Shown here: positions 24,693 to 37,269 of the stretch, one piece after another
Numbering within the stretch: position 1 is the stretch's first letter
Layout: each line of letters begins with the position of its first letter
DNA from: Pinus tabuliformis
Taxonomy: Eukaryota; Streptophyta; Pinopsida; Pinales; Pinaceae
DNA: 64,000 bases
Assembly (NCBI GenBank): GCA_031772625.1
Contig: CM062814.1
Coordinates: 825,042,757-825,106,756, forward strand
Reading direction: 5' to 3'
Program-made: the position numbers and the translations under genes
The notes under the pieces: model-generated
What the model was told of the DNA's origin: nothing
The model's input: only the letters and a program-made list of their open reading frames with translations
The model's database searches: none

Positions 24693-26728
24693 TTACTTTA
24701 TTTGCTCATCCTTTGATTGTACAGGAACATGGTCCTTTAGATGAATATTTTCTTGATCAAGATTTGCATCATTTTCATGAACTTCATCCTCTTTAGACTT
24801 TTGGATGGCGATTGTTATCGACTTCTTTTGTAAAACTCTACAAGATATAAGTTGAACATCATTTAGACCTAATGGGTTAATCATACAAGTTTGAAAATTT
24901 AGTCTTTCAATATTATAAATAACTTGTTTATTCTTATTGTTTGGATTCGAAAGCGATTGAGCAAGTAGTTGATTGGATTTTTGAGGAAATGGTAATGAAA
25001 GTTGTTGATTTGGATTTTGAAATTGAAGAGGTTGGGTTGGTTGAGGAGGGTAATATTTTGGTGGAAAAGAAGGATAAGGTTGTTGGAATGAGGACATTGA
25101 GGACATTTTTCATAAGGATTTTGTCAACCTTGTGACCAAGATGGATTTTGAGATTGTGGAGGCCAATGTTTCCATGGCATGGGTGTACTCCAATTGTTCT
25201 ATGGTTGTGAATATGATTTAGTATTGAAACCTTGAGCCATATTTGATTGTTTATTTTTCCATGGTCTTTTAGAAATAAAACAAAGAGACTCAACTTGGCT
25301 TGCTCCAACTTCGTCTTGAAAAACAACTTTAAGACTAGGTATCGAGGAGAGTTCCTTCGTATTATGATTTTCAACACATATGACACAAATTTCTACACTA
25401 TCAAGGGGACATTCTCTTAATGCATGTTTCTTTCTACACTTGGGACAAAAAATAGATAATGCAACATTCTCAACTTTTTGCTTGTTTTGTATCTTAAGGG
25501 TATCTAGTTGTTCACTAAGACTCCCTAGGATATCTGTTTTGAAATTATCAAGAAAATTTCCTATTTCAGCTCTACTTACTGTTCCAGTTGCATATTTATT
25601 AATTCTGGACATCACAGGATCTCTTGGATTTTTACTAGTTCTAGCCTTACCCCTTGAAATATGCTTACACAAATCACAGATTTCTCCAAATGAAAGTTGT
25701 GAAACATCTCCCTTTCCCATTAAATTAAGAAGGTCAATCCATTCATCTCTAATGGATTTTAACAAAAGAAATTTTAATGTTTCATCTAAATTATGCATCT
25801 TAGCATGTTTAATGTTGTAATAAATTATTTCAACTAGGTGTTCAAGGCTTTCATCCTCTTTCTGCATCATCATAAAGACTTCATCCTTAAGGTTATGGGG
25901 CATGCAATAATCCTTATATTTTTCTAAGAACACATTTTTCATTTCTTCCCATGTTCTAATAGTATGTGTTCCTAATCCCATGAATCATTTAAGTTCTCCA
26001 TCTTTAATAGTTGTTGGAAATGACTTCAAGTTTTGAGGATCAAGTAAGTAGTCATAAGTTCTATATAAAACTTCAAACTCAAAAAGAAATGTTTCAGGGT
26101 CCGCATTTCTCAAACCTTGGAAATTAGGAAGGATGGAGGGTGAGATGTTCTTCATTATGGATGTGGTATCTTCATCAAAAATGGGAAATCCATAAGGATC
26201 TGGTTCTCCCCTACCACCTCGACCTCCACCTCCTCCTTTATTTCCTCCTCTAACTCTTCCACCTCCAATCCTAAGTTCAACATTTACATTGTGTACTTCT
26301 CCTTCTCCTTCCCCTGTCATTGTAGATTCCTTGGAGCTAATATAAGGTTCTATGAAAGGATTGTATAGCTCTTCTTATGTTTCCTCTACTAATGGTATAT
26401 TATAATAAGTTTCTTCTTCTTCTTCTTCACTAAGAACCTCTAGTTCTTGTCCTAGAAGTTGCTCTCTTGTTGAAGAGAGGAAAATTACTCCTTTTGTTGG
26501 GGATGTAGGCTCTTCACCTACAACTTCAGTAGAGGAATTTCGTGAATATTTTTGTTGGATTTTAGATCTATGCACCTCAGGAAGTCTATTTCTACCTTCC
26601 AATGATGGAATGTGAGTATGAGTGGATGGTGTGGCACTACCAGGTCTAACTGGGGTGAGCGGTGATGTTGGAATTGAACTTCTACCTCTACTTACAAATA
26701 TACCCCTAGAATCCATTTTTCTATGCAT
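24693..26728 (-). pseudogene. Gag region of Athila-like element
   Basis: From upstream: a Ser/Thr/Pro-rich start, a Gly/Arg-rich segment, then the capsid-like domain (TWEEMKNVFLEKYKDYCMPH, LLLKSIRDEWIDLLN) and a zinc knuckle FCPKCRKKHALREC of form C-x2-C-x3-H-x4-C. A Pro/Gln-rich tail follows toward protease. Broken. Confidence 0.8.
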
Positions 26729-26820
26729 AAATGATTATTTACCATGCTTTAATTATGCATCTACAAAATTGAATGCACTTAAAATGATATGCAAACCAAG
26801 AATGAAATCATATATACACC

Positions 26821-26838
26821 TCTCCAGCAACGTCACCA
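26821..26838 (-). other. Primer-binding site of Athila-like element, tRNA-Asp-like
   Basis: The minus strand reads TGGTGACGTTGCTGGAGA beside the 5' LTR, differing at four positions from the tRNA-Asp site TGGCGCCGTTGCCGGGGA. Three of the four are C-to-T or G-to-A. Confidence 0.7.
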
Positions 26839-26841
26839 AAA

Positions 26842-28400
26842 AGTTGGGTAATTTAATTATTCTTAAATTACTTCATTAATTTTCAACCAAGGTTAGTGTT
26901 CTTGTGAGATGTATGTGCACTAAATATTCTAGGAATTCTATCTATGGACTGAATTATTCTATGCATGAAATTATCCTAAGTATGGAAAAATGTTCAAATG
27001 AGATTTAGAGAGTAAACACGCACAAGTTCTTTCTATTCAAAGTTACATCAAAACCAAAATTTCTTAACTGAATTGAAATCTATTGCTTGTGGAATTGAAA
27101 ATTCATAATTCAAAACTTACTTCTACTCGCATAAAAGGAAATGTTAATACTAAATTGCAAGAAAAAAAATCTTAATTCTACTTGTAGAATTGAAAACGCT
27201 ACAATCACTATTTTGCATAAAGGAACTTCTATACTAATTGCATAAAAGGAAATTGCAAAAGAAAAACTAATTTTAGAAAGAAACTAATTACAATTGCAAA
27301 AAGAAACTACTGACGAGAATAGAAATAAAATGAGAACTTGTAACTCTAAATGATTATTGGTGTGTGCGATTAACCCTAAAATACATTTCTTTTTCCATCA
27401 ATGAAATTAACTGAGTAATGAAACCTGAAAGGAAACACTTATGAAAGTTAAATCTTTTTGGTACTTTTTCTTTTATGAGAGCTATGAAATTCAAATAATA
27501 AATGATCGAATTATAATTGGAATGAAACTATTCTAAAATAAAATAAACTTAAGAATATTATCACGCTATGAACAAATGGAAACATAAACAAAACTAGATA
27601 TCCTTGCAACTCGATAGGGGGCCCTCCCGTGAGCTAAGTCTAATATCGATTAGATGATTTCTTAGCCACACATTGAAAACAGAGAATTTTATTTACTTGA
27701 AATAGAGTATCACAATTTATGGAAATGAACCACAATAAACTTAATAAACGAACTGAGTTTTGGGTCTCTCCTTATGCCTTTTATACAATTTTTTCATTAA
27801 ACAACTTCAAGAGTTTTATGTCGATACGAAATGAAACTAGTTGCCATCTAGAAAATAGATTTAAACTAAGACTTTATCTCCTCATGATATTCTATTGAAA
27901 GAGAAAATCATGAGGGATCTTCTCAAATCATATCCTCCTCATTGAACAAGTCTTTTGCACGCTCATCTGATTTCATTTTAATCTCATGTTTCCTTCACTT
28001 CATCGCTACACCATCATACTCAAAGTTTGACTTCGAGTTTGACTCTTAGATCTCTTGATCTTTATAGTTTTCCAAGTCATGCCGATAGGTGGTCATCCAT
28101 GTGGTAAACATTTTTCATCTTTAGATACTCTTCATTCCTTCACTGATGCACCGCAACCTATCTAACCATGAATATTGCTGCGGAATTCAATATTAGTTGT
28201 AGAATGTTCACAATTTTGTAATTGTAGGAATGTTTTCTTTATAATTCATAAAGAAACATAGATTCTAAACATGGATGATAAATACCTTTTTATAAGCTGA
28301 ATTGACATTGAGTATGCTAAGACTGTTACAAAAATGGTGACAAAAAGGTGAAGGAGATGGAAAAAGGTAGTAAAAAGGGAAACAATTTCAGATTTCAACA
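26842..28400 (-). repeat. 5' LTR of Athila-like element
   Basis: Matches 16920-18452; ends TTCAACA followed by the CTTAG duplication. Confidence 0.9.
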
Positions 28401-28562
28401 CTTAGTTGATCCTTCTCACTATTTAATTTGCATAAGATATGAAATTGTACAGAGGATCTCGACCTGTATATCATAGATATAATCTCTTGAAGATATGTAT
28501 CATGGTAATCAACAAAATATTATAATATTAGACCAACTCGGCTCCATTGTGCCATACGTTTC

Positions 28563-28567
<5 letters not shown>

Positions 28568-28598
<31 letters not shown>
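28568..28598. repeat. (TG)n microsatellite
   Basis: About 15 TG units inside the copia remains. Confidence 0.95.
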
Positions 28599-28599
<1 letters not shown>

Positions 28600-28826
28600 G
28601 TGCAAAATATTTGGCTTTCTTCTAGACATACAAGACTTCACAATAAGGCTCCTCACATTGCATTTTTCATACAGGGATGATATGAATCCTCTACAACTGA
28701 GGATCTTTCTTTGCAGGCTCTCGGCCTTATTACTAACCAACATACCCAAGACCTTTTCTTTTGAAGCTCAGAGAACAACGAGAATGTCGACCCATTCAAA
28801 CACCCTTATCAGGTTGCCTTACTTAG

Positions 28827-28868
28827 TATATATATATATATATATATATGGAGAGAGAGAGAGAGAGA
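28827..28868. repeat. (TA)n-(GA)n compound microsatellite
   Basis: About 11 TA units followed by about 9 GA units. Confidence 0.95.
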
Positions 28869-29921
28869 CCAAGTCATATCTACTCAACTTTTCTACCACA
28901 TGAATGCACAAAACAACAATGGCCCTTATAGTGGCTTCTTCAGTCATATGGATAAGCTCAAGACTACAAGGAGACTTAGCTCCATGGCAAGATTTCCCAA
29001 CTTACTCGGCTCCTTCCTAAAGATATTAATAGGACTTCAACAAAACTCGTGTTCTTGAGCAAAGCTTGACCAAATTGTTTCCTTATAATTTGCTCTTCAT
29101 TAGTTGCTAAGATTTAGTTTTGAGATTATAATGTAGGTGCACAAGAAGGACTTAGATCCCTTTAAAGACCAAATTTTGGTTTCCAAACATTCTCATAATT
29201 TATGAGGCTCGGATATGACTCTTTCTTGCTAGAAATAAAATCATTTGATCTTGATGTAGCGAATTTTCAAAACTGAATCTTCTTTTGTTTCCATATCAGG
29301 ACTCTTTCAATGTAGTACCAGGTCACTTTCTTGCCTTCATGCTTCTAGGAGGAAACAACATGGAAAAAATATGACAGTGGTTTCAAGTTTGGCCATTCAT
29401 ATCTTCGGTCTTTTCCAAAGAGCCTAGAATTTTTCCTCGATTACTTTAGTTGTTGTAGGATTAAAGCCACAAATCCTCATGAAAGCTTCTTTCAAAAAAT
29501 GTCAATAGTGGCACTAGCCCTCTTCTCAACTGAATAATAGAACATACATTTTGGATTTCTGAAGAGACTTGGATCTTTTACTAAGCTCTCCTCGAACTCC
29601 TTGTCTGTTAAAAAAAAGGCTTCAAGGCTTAACACAACCTTAGATCACTTCAATATAGGACTGCTTCCATTAGTTGTTGAAGGAGGACTTTGTAATCATA
29701 ATTAACATCTTCAAATTTGATTAGCGGACTTCATGAGTTATTGAGCCCAACTCTAACATATACCTAAAATTGAATTCTTAGCTCCTTTAGAGACCTTTCA
29801 TGATTGCTAGGGCTTGAAACAAGATACTTCTTTTTCATTCTAACACTCCCTTTCTCAATGGAAACTTGACAACTTTTCTTGTGATTTCATTCCTCCTCTT
29901 TCTTGGGCTTGTCCTCACCTA

Positions 29922-29933
29922 GCTTTGATACCA
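29922..29933 (-). other. Copia-type primer-binding site (initiator Met tRNA)
   Basis: The minus strand reads TGGTATCAAAGC touching the LTR at 29934. One base differs from the usual TGGTATCAGAGC. Confidence 0.8.
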
Positions 29934-31177
29934 TGTTAATTTTAGTTAACATGTTCTTTCCTTAGGATAGTTACTTCAATGTTCCATATTAGCCCATTTA
30001 TCAATCCATTTTCATTTCCATTAGAAATCACATAAATTATTATCATAATGATAGTAACTGAACAAACAACATAAACTATAAATGGAGCAGACGAGCCAAG
30101 ACAAGAGAACACAAGAATATGGATCAAGCCAGGGAAAAACCCCATGATGGGGAAAATCCTTGATCAATTTTTCTTATTATTGATATCAAATTTTCAACAA
30201 AGAGAGAGATAAAGAAAGTACAATATTTCAAAGTCAAAATTGACTTTTCAATTTGAAGATCCAATATCACTGCCCTTAGATAAATAGATGGCCCAATCAA
30301 AATTGCATGGAGTAGTCAAGTTTTTCCCTCTTAAGTTGATGTAATAATGTTGTAGAAGCTTAGTTTGGTTAGGGCTACTTACAGTCCATCAAGGAGCTAC
30401 TACAAATTGTCCAATATGGACAACCATCCAACTAGCATCCAAAACTACACAAATACATCATATCTACACATACCTAATGATCACAAGTGTTGGAGTATAC
30501 TATTGTTGTTTTCTACTCCTGGCTAGGGCAAGTGGAACTTTCTACAACCCTCACAAACTTATCGAAATATCCTTCTACAGTTGCAACCTCCCTTCAAGGA
30601 AATTTGTTTTCTTTCTACTACAAGTATGGGCTTAATCCAACCCCCAAACAAGCCTCCGCGCCAACCTGCCTTCACCAAAATAGGTCTGTGGCCTACCTGG
30701 GTTGTTTCTTTCCCTCTCGGCCCCCTATTCAACTAGATTAGGCATGTGGTCTTCTTGAGAAAGACTCCTTGTATTTGTGTCCCACCTAGGAGAGAGTTTC
30801 CACACCACCCAAACACTCCAGCTCTTCCCTTATTCCTGTGGTCAGTCTTTGTGATAATTTAGACCTGCAACAAAAGAAAGATATGCCCATAACAACCATA
30901 AAATAAGCCTAGACTTTCCCCTAACAACCTTGGCCTCCTGCCTAAGGAACTCGACCCATCAAACAACCCAACCATGACGTTAACCTTGCCCTTCCACTTT
31001 CGCTGGAGACATATCCTTCTGTGGCTATTTCAGAGAGAAGAAATATGTGTTGTGGATGTGTCAAATGAGGTTGGAGGCAACCTCCTTTTATAGGAGATGG
31101 AGAGGGGTTCAACTTGACTAATTAACCCTATCCTAACCTTGATAAATTTCACATGTGTGGGCTTCAATCTAAAAACA
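29934..31177 (-). repeat. Copia-type LTR, PBS on one side and PPT on the other
   Basis: 1244 bases from TGTTAATTTTAG to CTAAAAACA; the ends are inverted copies of each other. The left neighbour is a PBS (29922-29933) and the right neighbour is a PPT (31178-31193). A normal LTR has only one of these, so the LTR was probably shared by two tandem units. No second copy of this LTR is visible in the window. Confidence 0.7.
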
Positions 31178-31193
31178 TATTCCCCTTGCCCAA
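31178..31193 (-). other. Polypurine tract of copia-type element
   Basis: The minus strand reads TTGGGCAAGGGGAATA immediately before the LTR start. Confidence 0.65.
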
Positions 31194-31750
31194 ATTCAGT
31201 GATCTTTAGGTCGATTTCGTCCCTCTTGAAAAGAGGAATTCAATGCAATAATTATCTCCATCAGATGAGCTGTCCAAAGTAGAATTTGGCCCTAGTTTCC
31301 AATTATAACACCCAAGGTGTGGACAAGGGGAAGGGGAGGCTAACACCTTGTGGACCCAATGGATAAATGTGGACCCAGATAGGAAAATTGAAAGGGTCTT
31401 GTAATGAGTGGAGGGGAGTGAAATATGTGGTATCAAGAGGTAGGGCCACACAACCAAAATCATGTTTCCCATGTAGTATCCTTCCTAAAGCTAATATCTC
31501 ATAGAGGAGATCTCATGGGAATATGATCCAAGATTAACCCCAAAGATGAGGTAAGGGAACAAGAGTACAATTCAAGGCCCATTCTTTTCGCTGAATCCCC
31601 CCACTAATCCATGCCCAAATGTGCCCAAGAAAAGAAAACATAAACACCCAATTGCATGATGAAAAGTCATACCTTTGGGGTTGGAAGGCCCACTTTCAAA
31701 CATAGAATCATGACAAATGAGCAAGGGCACATAATGACTAGCTTAAGAGG
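31194..31750 (-). other. Probable 3' interior of copia-type element
   Basis: About 0.55 kb between the PPT and the first recognisable gypsy sequence. I see no domain. A purine-rich plus-strand run (GGGGAAGGGGAGG, about 31327-31339) is noted. Confidence 0.4.
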
Positions 31751-32397
31751 TGGAGAATAGTATCACATCGATTTATCAAGTGGTTTTTGGTTTTTGGCTA
31801 AAGAAAAATATAGGACAAAATTTCTCCTATAGGGGTCACCCACTAGTGGTGGGTAACCCGACCAACTATGAAAACCCCTTTACAAAGCACCTGTAGTAGC
31901 TACATAACCCATAGAATCCCTACAACTTTGTAATATTATTAGGAGTAGGTCAATCTAGAATAGCCTGGATCTTCTCTTGTTGCACCTAGACCCCTTACGC
32001 ACTAACCATATGTCCCAAATACATTATCTTCGTCTACTTGAACTTGTACTTTAAGGCCTTGGCATATAATGATTGTTTTTGCAATATCCCCAAAATCTCC
32101 TCTAAGTGAGCCAAGTGCTCCTCCCAAGTGTGGTTGTAAATTAGTAGGTCATGAGAGAATACCAATAAGTGCTTGCGCAATTTCTTAATGAAAGTATGAT
32201 TCATGGATGACTAGAATGTGGTTGGTGCATTAGTCACAACCCAAACAACGTGACTATAAACCCTTAGTGCCCAAAATGACATCTAAATGTGATCTTATGC
32301 AAATTTTGCTCTCAAAATCTAATTTGATGGTATCCTAATAAAATATCTATCTTAGAGAAGAACACTATCCCATGCAACTCGTCTAACAGCTCATCGA
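31750..32397 (-). pseudogene. Gypsy RT to RNase H fossil, downstream half of interrupted element
   Basis: The minus strand carries Ty3/gypsy RT wording: [36 protein letters not shown], then AKALKYKFKWTKIMYLGHMV and NITKL..FYGLCSYYRCFVKGFS. It is heavily decayed. Cut at 32402 by the Tat-like element and continued in sense at 40166. Integrase and 3' LTR are missing to the left. Confidence 0.85.
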
Positions 32398-32402
32398 TAT
32401 GG

Positions 32403-33446
32403 TGTTTCTGGGAAAACTAGTGTCCATTCAGAGCTGCTAGTCCCACTAAGACAGGTAGCTATCTTAGAAACAAACAATTCAAAGTAACTTGTGTTTTCCT
32501 TTATGAGAGATAGATGAGAGAGAAGCAGAGAGTACCAACCTTAGTCTTTCGCTTGGCTCCTTGCTTGTTTCCTCTCTCCTTTGATAGAGCTTCGCCACTC
32601 CTTTCTCACTTGTCCCGCTTCAAAGAACACCTGTAGAGTCAAAGCAGCAAAATACCATCAAAGCATAGAGATCTATAACCATAAAAAATGTAGAATCAAA
32701 TGTACATTAACCATACAAATGCATACACAAATACAAGATTCAAGAATATACAAGTATATGGAGGAAAACTCAAATAGCTTTATTGGCAGAAGTAGTAGAA
32801 GAGAGGATTACAACCTAGCTGTCTGATCCAGCGCCATCCTTCCAGCATGAAAGCCCTCTTCACCTCATGAAAAGCAAGATCACCCAACAATACAATGTCT
32901 CAAAGAGAAACCAATAGCACTTCCTTACAAATTACAAAATTCCAGCCTTTGCATCTCTAGGATGAGGGATCCATATATAGATATTTGCAGGGGAGTGAGT
33001 CAGCTTCTGGGTTTTGATTAGTGTCATTTGACTGATAGTTCTTGGTTCCACTTGGAGATTTCATGATCTCTTACTCATCCCTGGGAAAATTCAAAGAGGC
33101 AAGTGTCATATGAGCAGTTTCTAGAAGATTCTTTGAGTTTCCACCTAGAAAACTGCTTCTGCCATTTGTCTGCTCTCGCTCATCGCACCCTACAAAAGGG
33201 ATTTTCAGTATGCATCGCACCCTTTGTGTGTAGCAGGTGAGATGCATCGCACCCTCAGCATGGAGCAGTCTGTATGGTCCATTTTTGACCAGTTCTGAGT
33301 AGTTTTTTAGGGAGAACTTCTGGGAAATGATGTAATCAGTTGACCTTGATCCTTTAGGGTATGAAACAACACTTTTAGGGGTTTGAGAGCCCTTGGTTTA
33401 TTGACATATGTGATTGGGGTTGCAGTGCCCAAATATTTCTATAACA
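32403..33446 (-). repeat. 3' LTR of Tat-like element
   Basis: 1044 bases. Contains three copies of the decamer CATCGCACCC within about 70 bases (near 33181-33253). Confidence 0.95.
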
Positions 33447-33460
33447 GTTGCCCCCTAAAG
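33447..33460 (-). other. Polypurine tract of Tat-like element
   Basis: The minus strand reads CTTTAGGGGGCAAC just before the 3' LTR. Confidence 0.75.
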
Positions 33461-34559
33461 CATGAGGTCGTAAATCTTTTGATGTCGGGTGAAATGCTTT
33501 ATCATGAGGGTCCGAGGTTTTTCGAACTAGAAGGTGACCTGTAATAAGATACAATACAACACATTATCTTCATAAAATTTTCATGATCTAGCTGAGGCGA
33601 GCATTCCCATGCTCAGCTTTATAAATTCATTTTCATGTACATAGGACAGACAACCGTCTGTGTGGCAGACTGATGATTCTGGTAGAGCCATCATCCCTTA
33701 GCTTGGATGATTATCTGTGCAGCTATGGAGTACATTTGATGTTTTTATTTTCCTGAATATATCGCAACCCGGATGGATGAAACTAGATCCGGGGTCTTCA
33801 AACTCATTCAATCTTCGCCCGATGTACAAGTCGATCCATGTGAAAAGATGTTTTGGTGTCGAACATGGAAAGACATCGCCTGATTACCAGCTAATGATGT
33901 AAGTTGTTAATAGGCACGAGAGTAATCATCAATAATGATAATGACCCTCAAGGTACTGCAGTACAATTCACGTGGTGTGAATACATGAGTCGATGTCAAA
34001 CACCACGTAAAATGTTTCGGTCGAAGGCCATTGATGTAAACCTGTCGTCGGAAGTGAGAAACTTGCCATTGAGGCATACAAGCTTCAAAGTACCGAAAGG
34101 GTTGTTCCTAAGTCGACTTCTTGGATAATGAGCTGATGTCAACAAAAAGTGACCCGTCGTAGGAGGGCCTTAATGAATCCCACATCTACGACACGGAACG
34201 GAGCAAAAGATTTTGTGGAGGTGAAAACGATTTGATGATACAAGGTTCAGGGTGGTGGTCATGAAAAATGGAGCGCGAAGGTATTGTAGTGGATGAGGTG
34301 TTAGCTGGGTTGGTGAATTCTCTAAGCGACTTCTCTTGAAAATATCGGTGACACTGGAATGGATTGGTAGCGTTAACCCCAAAAATGGATGGTATGAAGG
34401 ACCAATGGTGATATGACTGGTGAACGAAATAACCCAACCTAACTCAATCATGGTGATGGAGTGAAAGTGTCATGTTGAAGAGTGACCTGCTACCAATAAG
34501 TTCTTCAAGTTTTCTTCCCTTTTTCCCCAGTCATTACTGACCAGTACCTCTTTATTTTT

Positions 34560-35460
34560 GTCAAGCTTGAGGAGGATAACATATGCTTGTTCTATAATTT
34601 TCCCTTTGGGCAAACCTGTCGCTATGTTTTAGCGAGCCTAGCGACAGTGAAACTCGCTCTTGTCTGCATGGACAAGTTTGTCGCTATTGTTTTAACGAGT
34701 TTAACGACAAAAATAAATTGGTCCTTTTCAATTTTAGAGAGTCTGAAAAGAGACGGAAAGGAAACTCCAGTAATCCTTTTTCGTAGTATAATCCCTTAAG
34801 TCCAAAAAATATAAAATAACACGAAAGGGATGACTTTTCGATAGTTTTAGCGAGCCGAACAAGACAAGCACTCGATCTTTTTGTGTAATGATCCCTCAGG
34901 TCCAAAAAGATTAAAATATAGAGGAGGGATGGCACTTCCAATCACTTTAACGAGCTGGAGAGGCCAATTGCTCGGCAATCTTTTCATATTTTATGAGTCT
35001 AAAAAGAGCTTAAAGGAGACTCGTTTTTGAGGAACGAGTGATGTTTTCGGATAGCAACTGGTTCCAGGTAAGTTTGGAACTTTTCAATCACGACAGTGTA
35101 AAGAAGGTGGCTAATAGAATCACTCGTCGCAGTTGTTCCTCAAAAGGGTAAACAATCAAGTGGAGGCGTATGATCAGCTAAAAAGGTGGAGGTGATGGTA
35201 AGAACATGACCAAGGCTCAAAAGCTGATAGCAATGCGATCACAAAGGTTATTTACTGAAGGTGGGTTCATTTTTTAATGAGCTTGAACTCTGGGGGAACA
35301 TATGCTCATTGCTGGGTTTATTTTTTAACGAGCTTGAACTTTGCGGAAACATTGCTCGTACCAGTCGTCTATTAAGGATGTCTCTCATCAGTAGGTTCAT
35401 TTTTTAGGGAGCTTGCCCCATGCGAAACTTTGCTCTAGAACCTTTTGTATGTAGGCTAGG
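34560..35460. repeat. Degenerate repeat field in Tat-like interior
   Basis: At least seven spaced copies of a unit with core TTTTAACGAGCTTGAAC...GCTCG (variants TTTTAGCGAGCC, TTTAACGAGCTGG, TTTAATGAGCTTG, TTTAGGGAGCTTG). A related unit recurs at about 37450. Spacing is irregular (40-130 bases). There is no open frame. Tat/Ogre elements are known for tandem repeats in their untranslated 3' part. Confidence 0.65.
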
Positions 35461-35997
35461 AACGACCAACTACTGTCCTAAGGGTTAATGAACTACCGAG
35501 GTTAGGTAGGATAGTTTCGTACAAAACTTTTCCTTTGCTTTGCCGTCGCCGCCGGTCCTGGCAAAGATGAATGGTGGATCAGACCAATCACCTAACTTAA
35601 GTAGTTGAAGTTAGTAAAAATTACGGGGTTAGAGTTATGCTGGTCACTTTTCACTTGCGTACAAAAGGTTTGCATGCCCCCAGGTATAAAGAAAAGTAAA
35701 TTTTCTAGGTTACCATATGGAAGTTCTTGCATTAAAGCAAGGTTGTTTTGTCCACGTTGTAGACAAAACACTTCTTTGGCTCTGTCCATCGAAATAGACA
35801 AAGGTGAAAGGTGTGGATCCACTGCCAATCACATAACCTTCGACGAGGAAGTCCTATTCCAGACTGATCCCATATCCTAAACGGACAGGTGTGTCAGACT
35901 AGTCATATATCCTATGAGGAAACCTACCTTATATCTGGGGTTTTCCTACTGAAGCAGACCAGGGCGCATGCCCCCTGGGTTCGTCACATTACTCGAA

Positions 35998-36507
35998 TCA
36001 CTCGCGATCATTAGGTGGACGGACTAGAGGTTGATGAGACATTCCTTGTGCAAAAATACCATTTAGGGATGGCATTTGACTAGTAGTCGTGTTTGAACCA
36101 GGGAATGAAAGCTGGTCAATGAGCTGGACCATTTTGCCTTCATACGGGAAACACATCACCCAAAAGAGTGAGGAAACAATAGCTCCCATGCTATAAATGT
36201 AGTCACACCCAAGGAGTAGATTGTAATCTAGAGGCCCTTGGACTACCATCACATTCAGATGAACGATTTTCCTTCTCAAAGTTATAGGCAAATTTGGAAG
36301 GATCCCTAACGGTCGACTGGTTCCTTTATTGAAGCCTATCAGATTTCGAATCTCAGGCAGAAGCGATGGCGAACCAAGCGCTTTCCAATCAGTTGAGGAA
36401 AGGATACTCACAGAAGCCCCTTCATCTATGATAGTACCAGTCATGATCATTTTGTAAGCTTGTACTATGATTCGGAATGGTACATTAGATGGTAGGCGGG
36501 GTCTCAC
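35998..36507 (-). pseudogene. Protease domain of Tat-like element
   Basis: A 170-residue open patch. Residues about 22-36 read MTGTIIDEGASVSIL, the retropepsin active site with D28 followed by Glu-Gly rather than the common Thr/Ser-Gly. Residues about 60-120 match the rest of the fold (RPLGILPNLPITL, VMVVQGPLDYNLLLGCDY), as in Tat/Ogre proteases. No RT follows it. Confidence 0.75.
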
Positions 36508-36533
36508 TAGTAGATTCCAATCAATGGAAATGA

Positions 36534-37265
36534 TTAGATTGATTGGAGGAGGGACCGAATAAACGGCCGGATGAATCCCTTGAACTGAGGAACTTTCCTC
36601 CTGTGGGAGAGGAATGGGTAGATTTTCCCCATGTTCATCGAATTCCGTGTTAACAAAAAAATTTGAACAATGTCATTCTCATTCTCTTTGGAGACTGTAT
36701 CATCTGAAGGTGGACCTTCTGAAGACAAAACTGGGTCGACTGCTGTCTCGACCTGTTGACTTTGGTCCAGTGTGGACTCAGAGGGTTTATCTTCAATGAT
36801 AGGTGTTTCGACCGACAACAAAGGTGTGTCAGTCAGATTTTCAACTAGCGATGGACTTGGCAAGAGTTTCTTGTATCCAGGAGGAAGTCGCTGCGGTGAA
36901 GCAGGACAGTTATCCAAGACTCTTTTAGCTTCGTCCAGGAAAGGGCAACGGTGGAGGGCATGATCGCCTTCACACAACCTACAAGGAAACTTAGATCTTC
37001 CTTTTTTCCCATTGACTTCATTTTCACTAGTTGACGGTGTACTTTTAGTGTTACTAGTTTCACCAAGCGAAGAAGAAGAAGGAGAGGGAGAAACAACTGA
37101 AGTGGAAGGTGGGGGAGAAACTTCAGTATCATCTGGTTGTTGATTTGATTGTTGAGGAATTACGGTGTTTTGAATGACAGAGATCGAGAATAGCCATACT
37201 GGCAGGCCAATTGTGAGTCCTGGAAGGGACAATGTAGTCATGTGTGGAGCACCAATATCTCCCAA
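36534..37265 (-). pseudogene. Gag C-terminal part with zinc knuckle, Tat-like element
   Basis: A 243-residue open patch. A Ser/Pro/Thr-rich stretch (residues 35-80) precedes a zinc knuckle CRLCEGDHALHRC (C95, C98, H102, C107; bases 36945-36983), then an acidic linker. It lies directly upstream of the protease patch. The capsid-like amino-terminal half of Gag is not recognisable. Confidence 0.75.
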
Positions 37266-37269
37266 AGAG

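Larger units (their letters stand above)
16920..28400 (-). mobile_element. Athila-like Ty3/gypsy element, full length, broken
   Basis: An 11.5-kb element with LTRs of 1533 and 1559 bases, perfect CTTAG duplication (16915-16919 and 28401-28405), a PBS beside the right LTR and a clear PPT beside the left. The domain order on the minus strand is gag, protease, RT, RNase H, integrase, then about 2.4 kb of extra 3' region. RT wording (DYRELS, FIDQ, YMDDF, NLSLSHEKC) resembles the Athila/Tat side of Ty3/gypsy. The coding region is broken many times (ten or more by eye). LTRs look about 90% alike, so it is old. It sits exactly at the edge of the tandem array. Confidence 0.92.
28406..29921 (-). other. 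Remains of copia-type element interior (5' part), with microsatellites
   Basis: It lies directly downstream (minus strand) of the PBS at 29922-29933, so it should be the leader and gag region of that element. Minus-strand frames are heavily broken; a Lys/Glu-rich start (MVSKLGEDKPKKEEEMKSQE) is visible but no named domain. It contains (TG)n at about 28568-28598 and (TA)n followed by (GA)n at 28827-28868. Confidence 0.5.

Noticed and set aside
34170-34451. Overlapping minus-strand frames of 83-93 residues
   Set aside because: They fall in the repeat-rich non-coding interior of the Tat-like element and match nothing.
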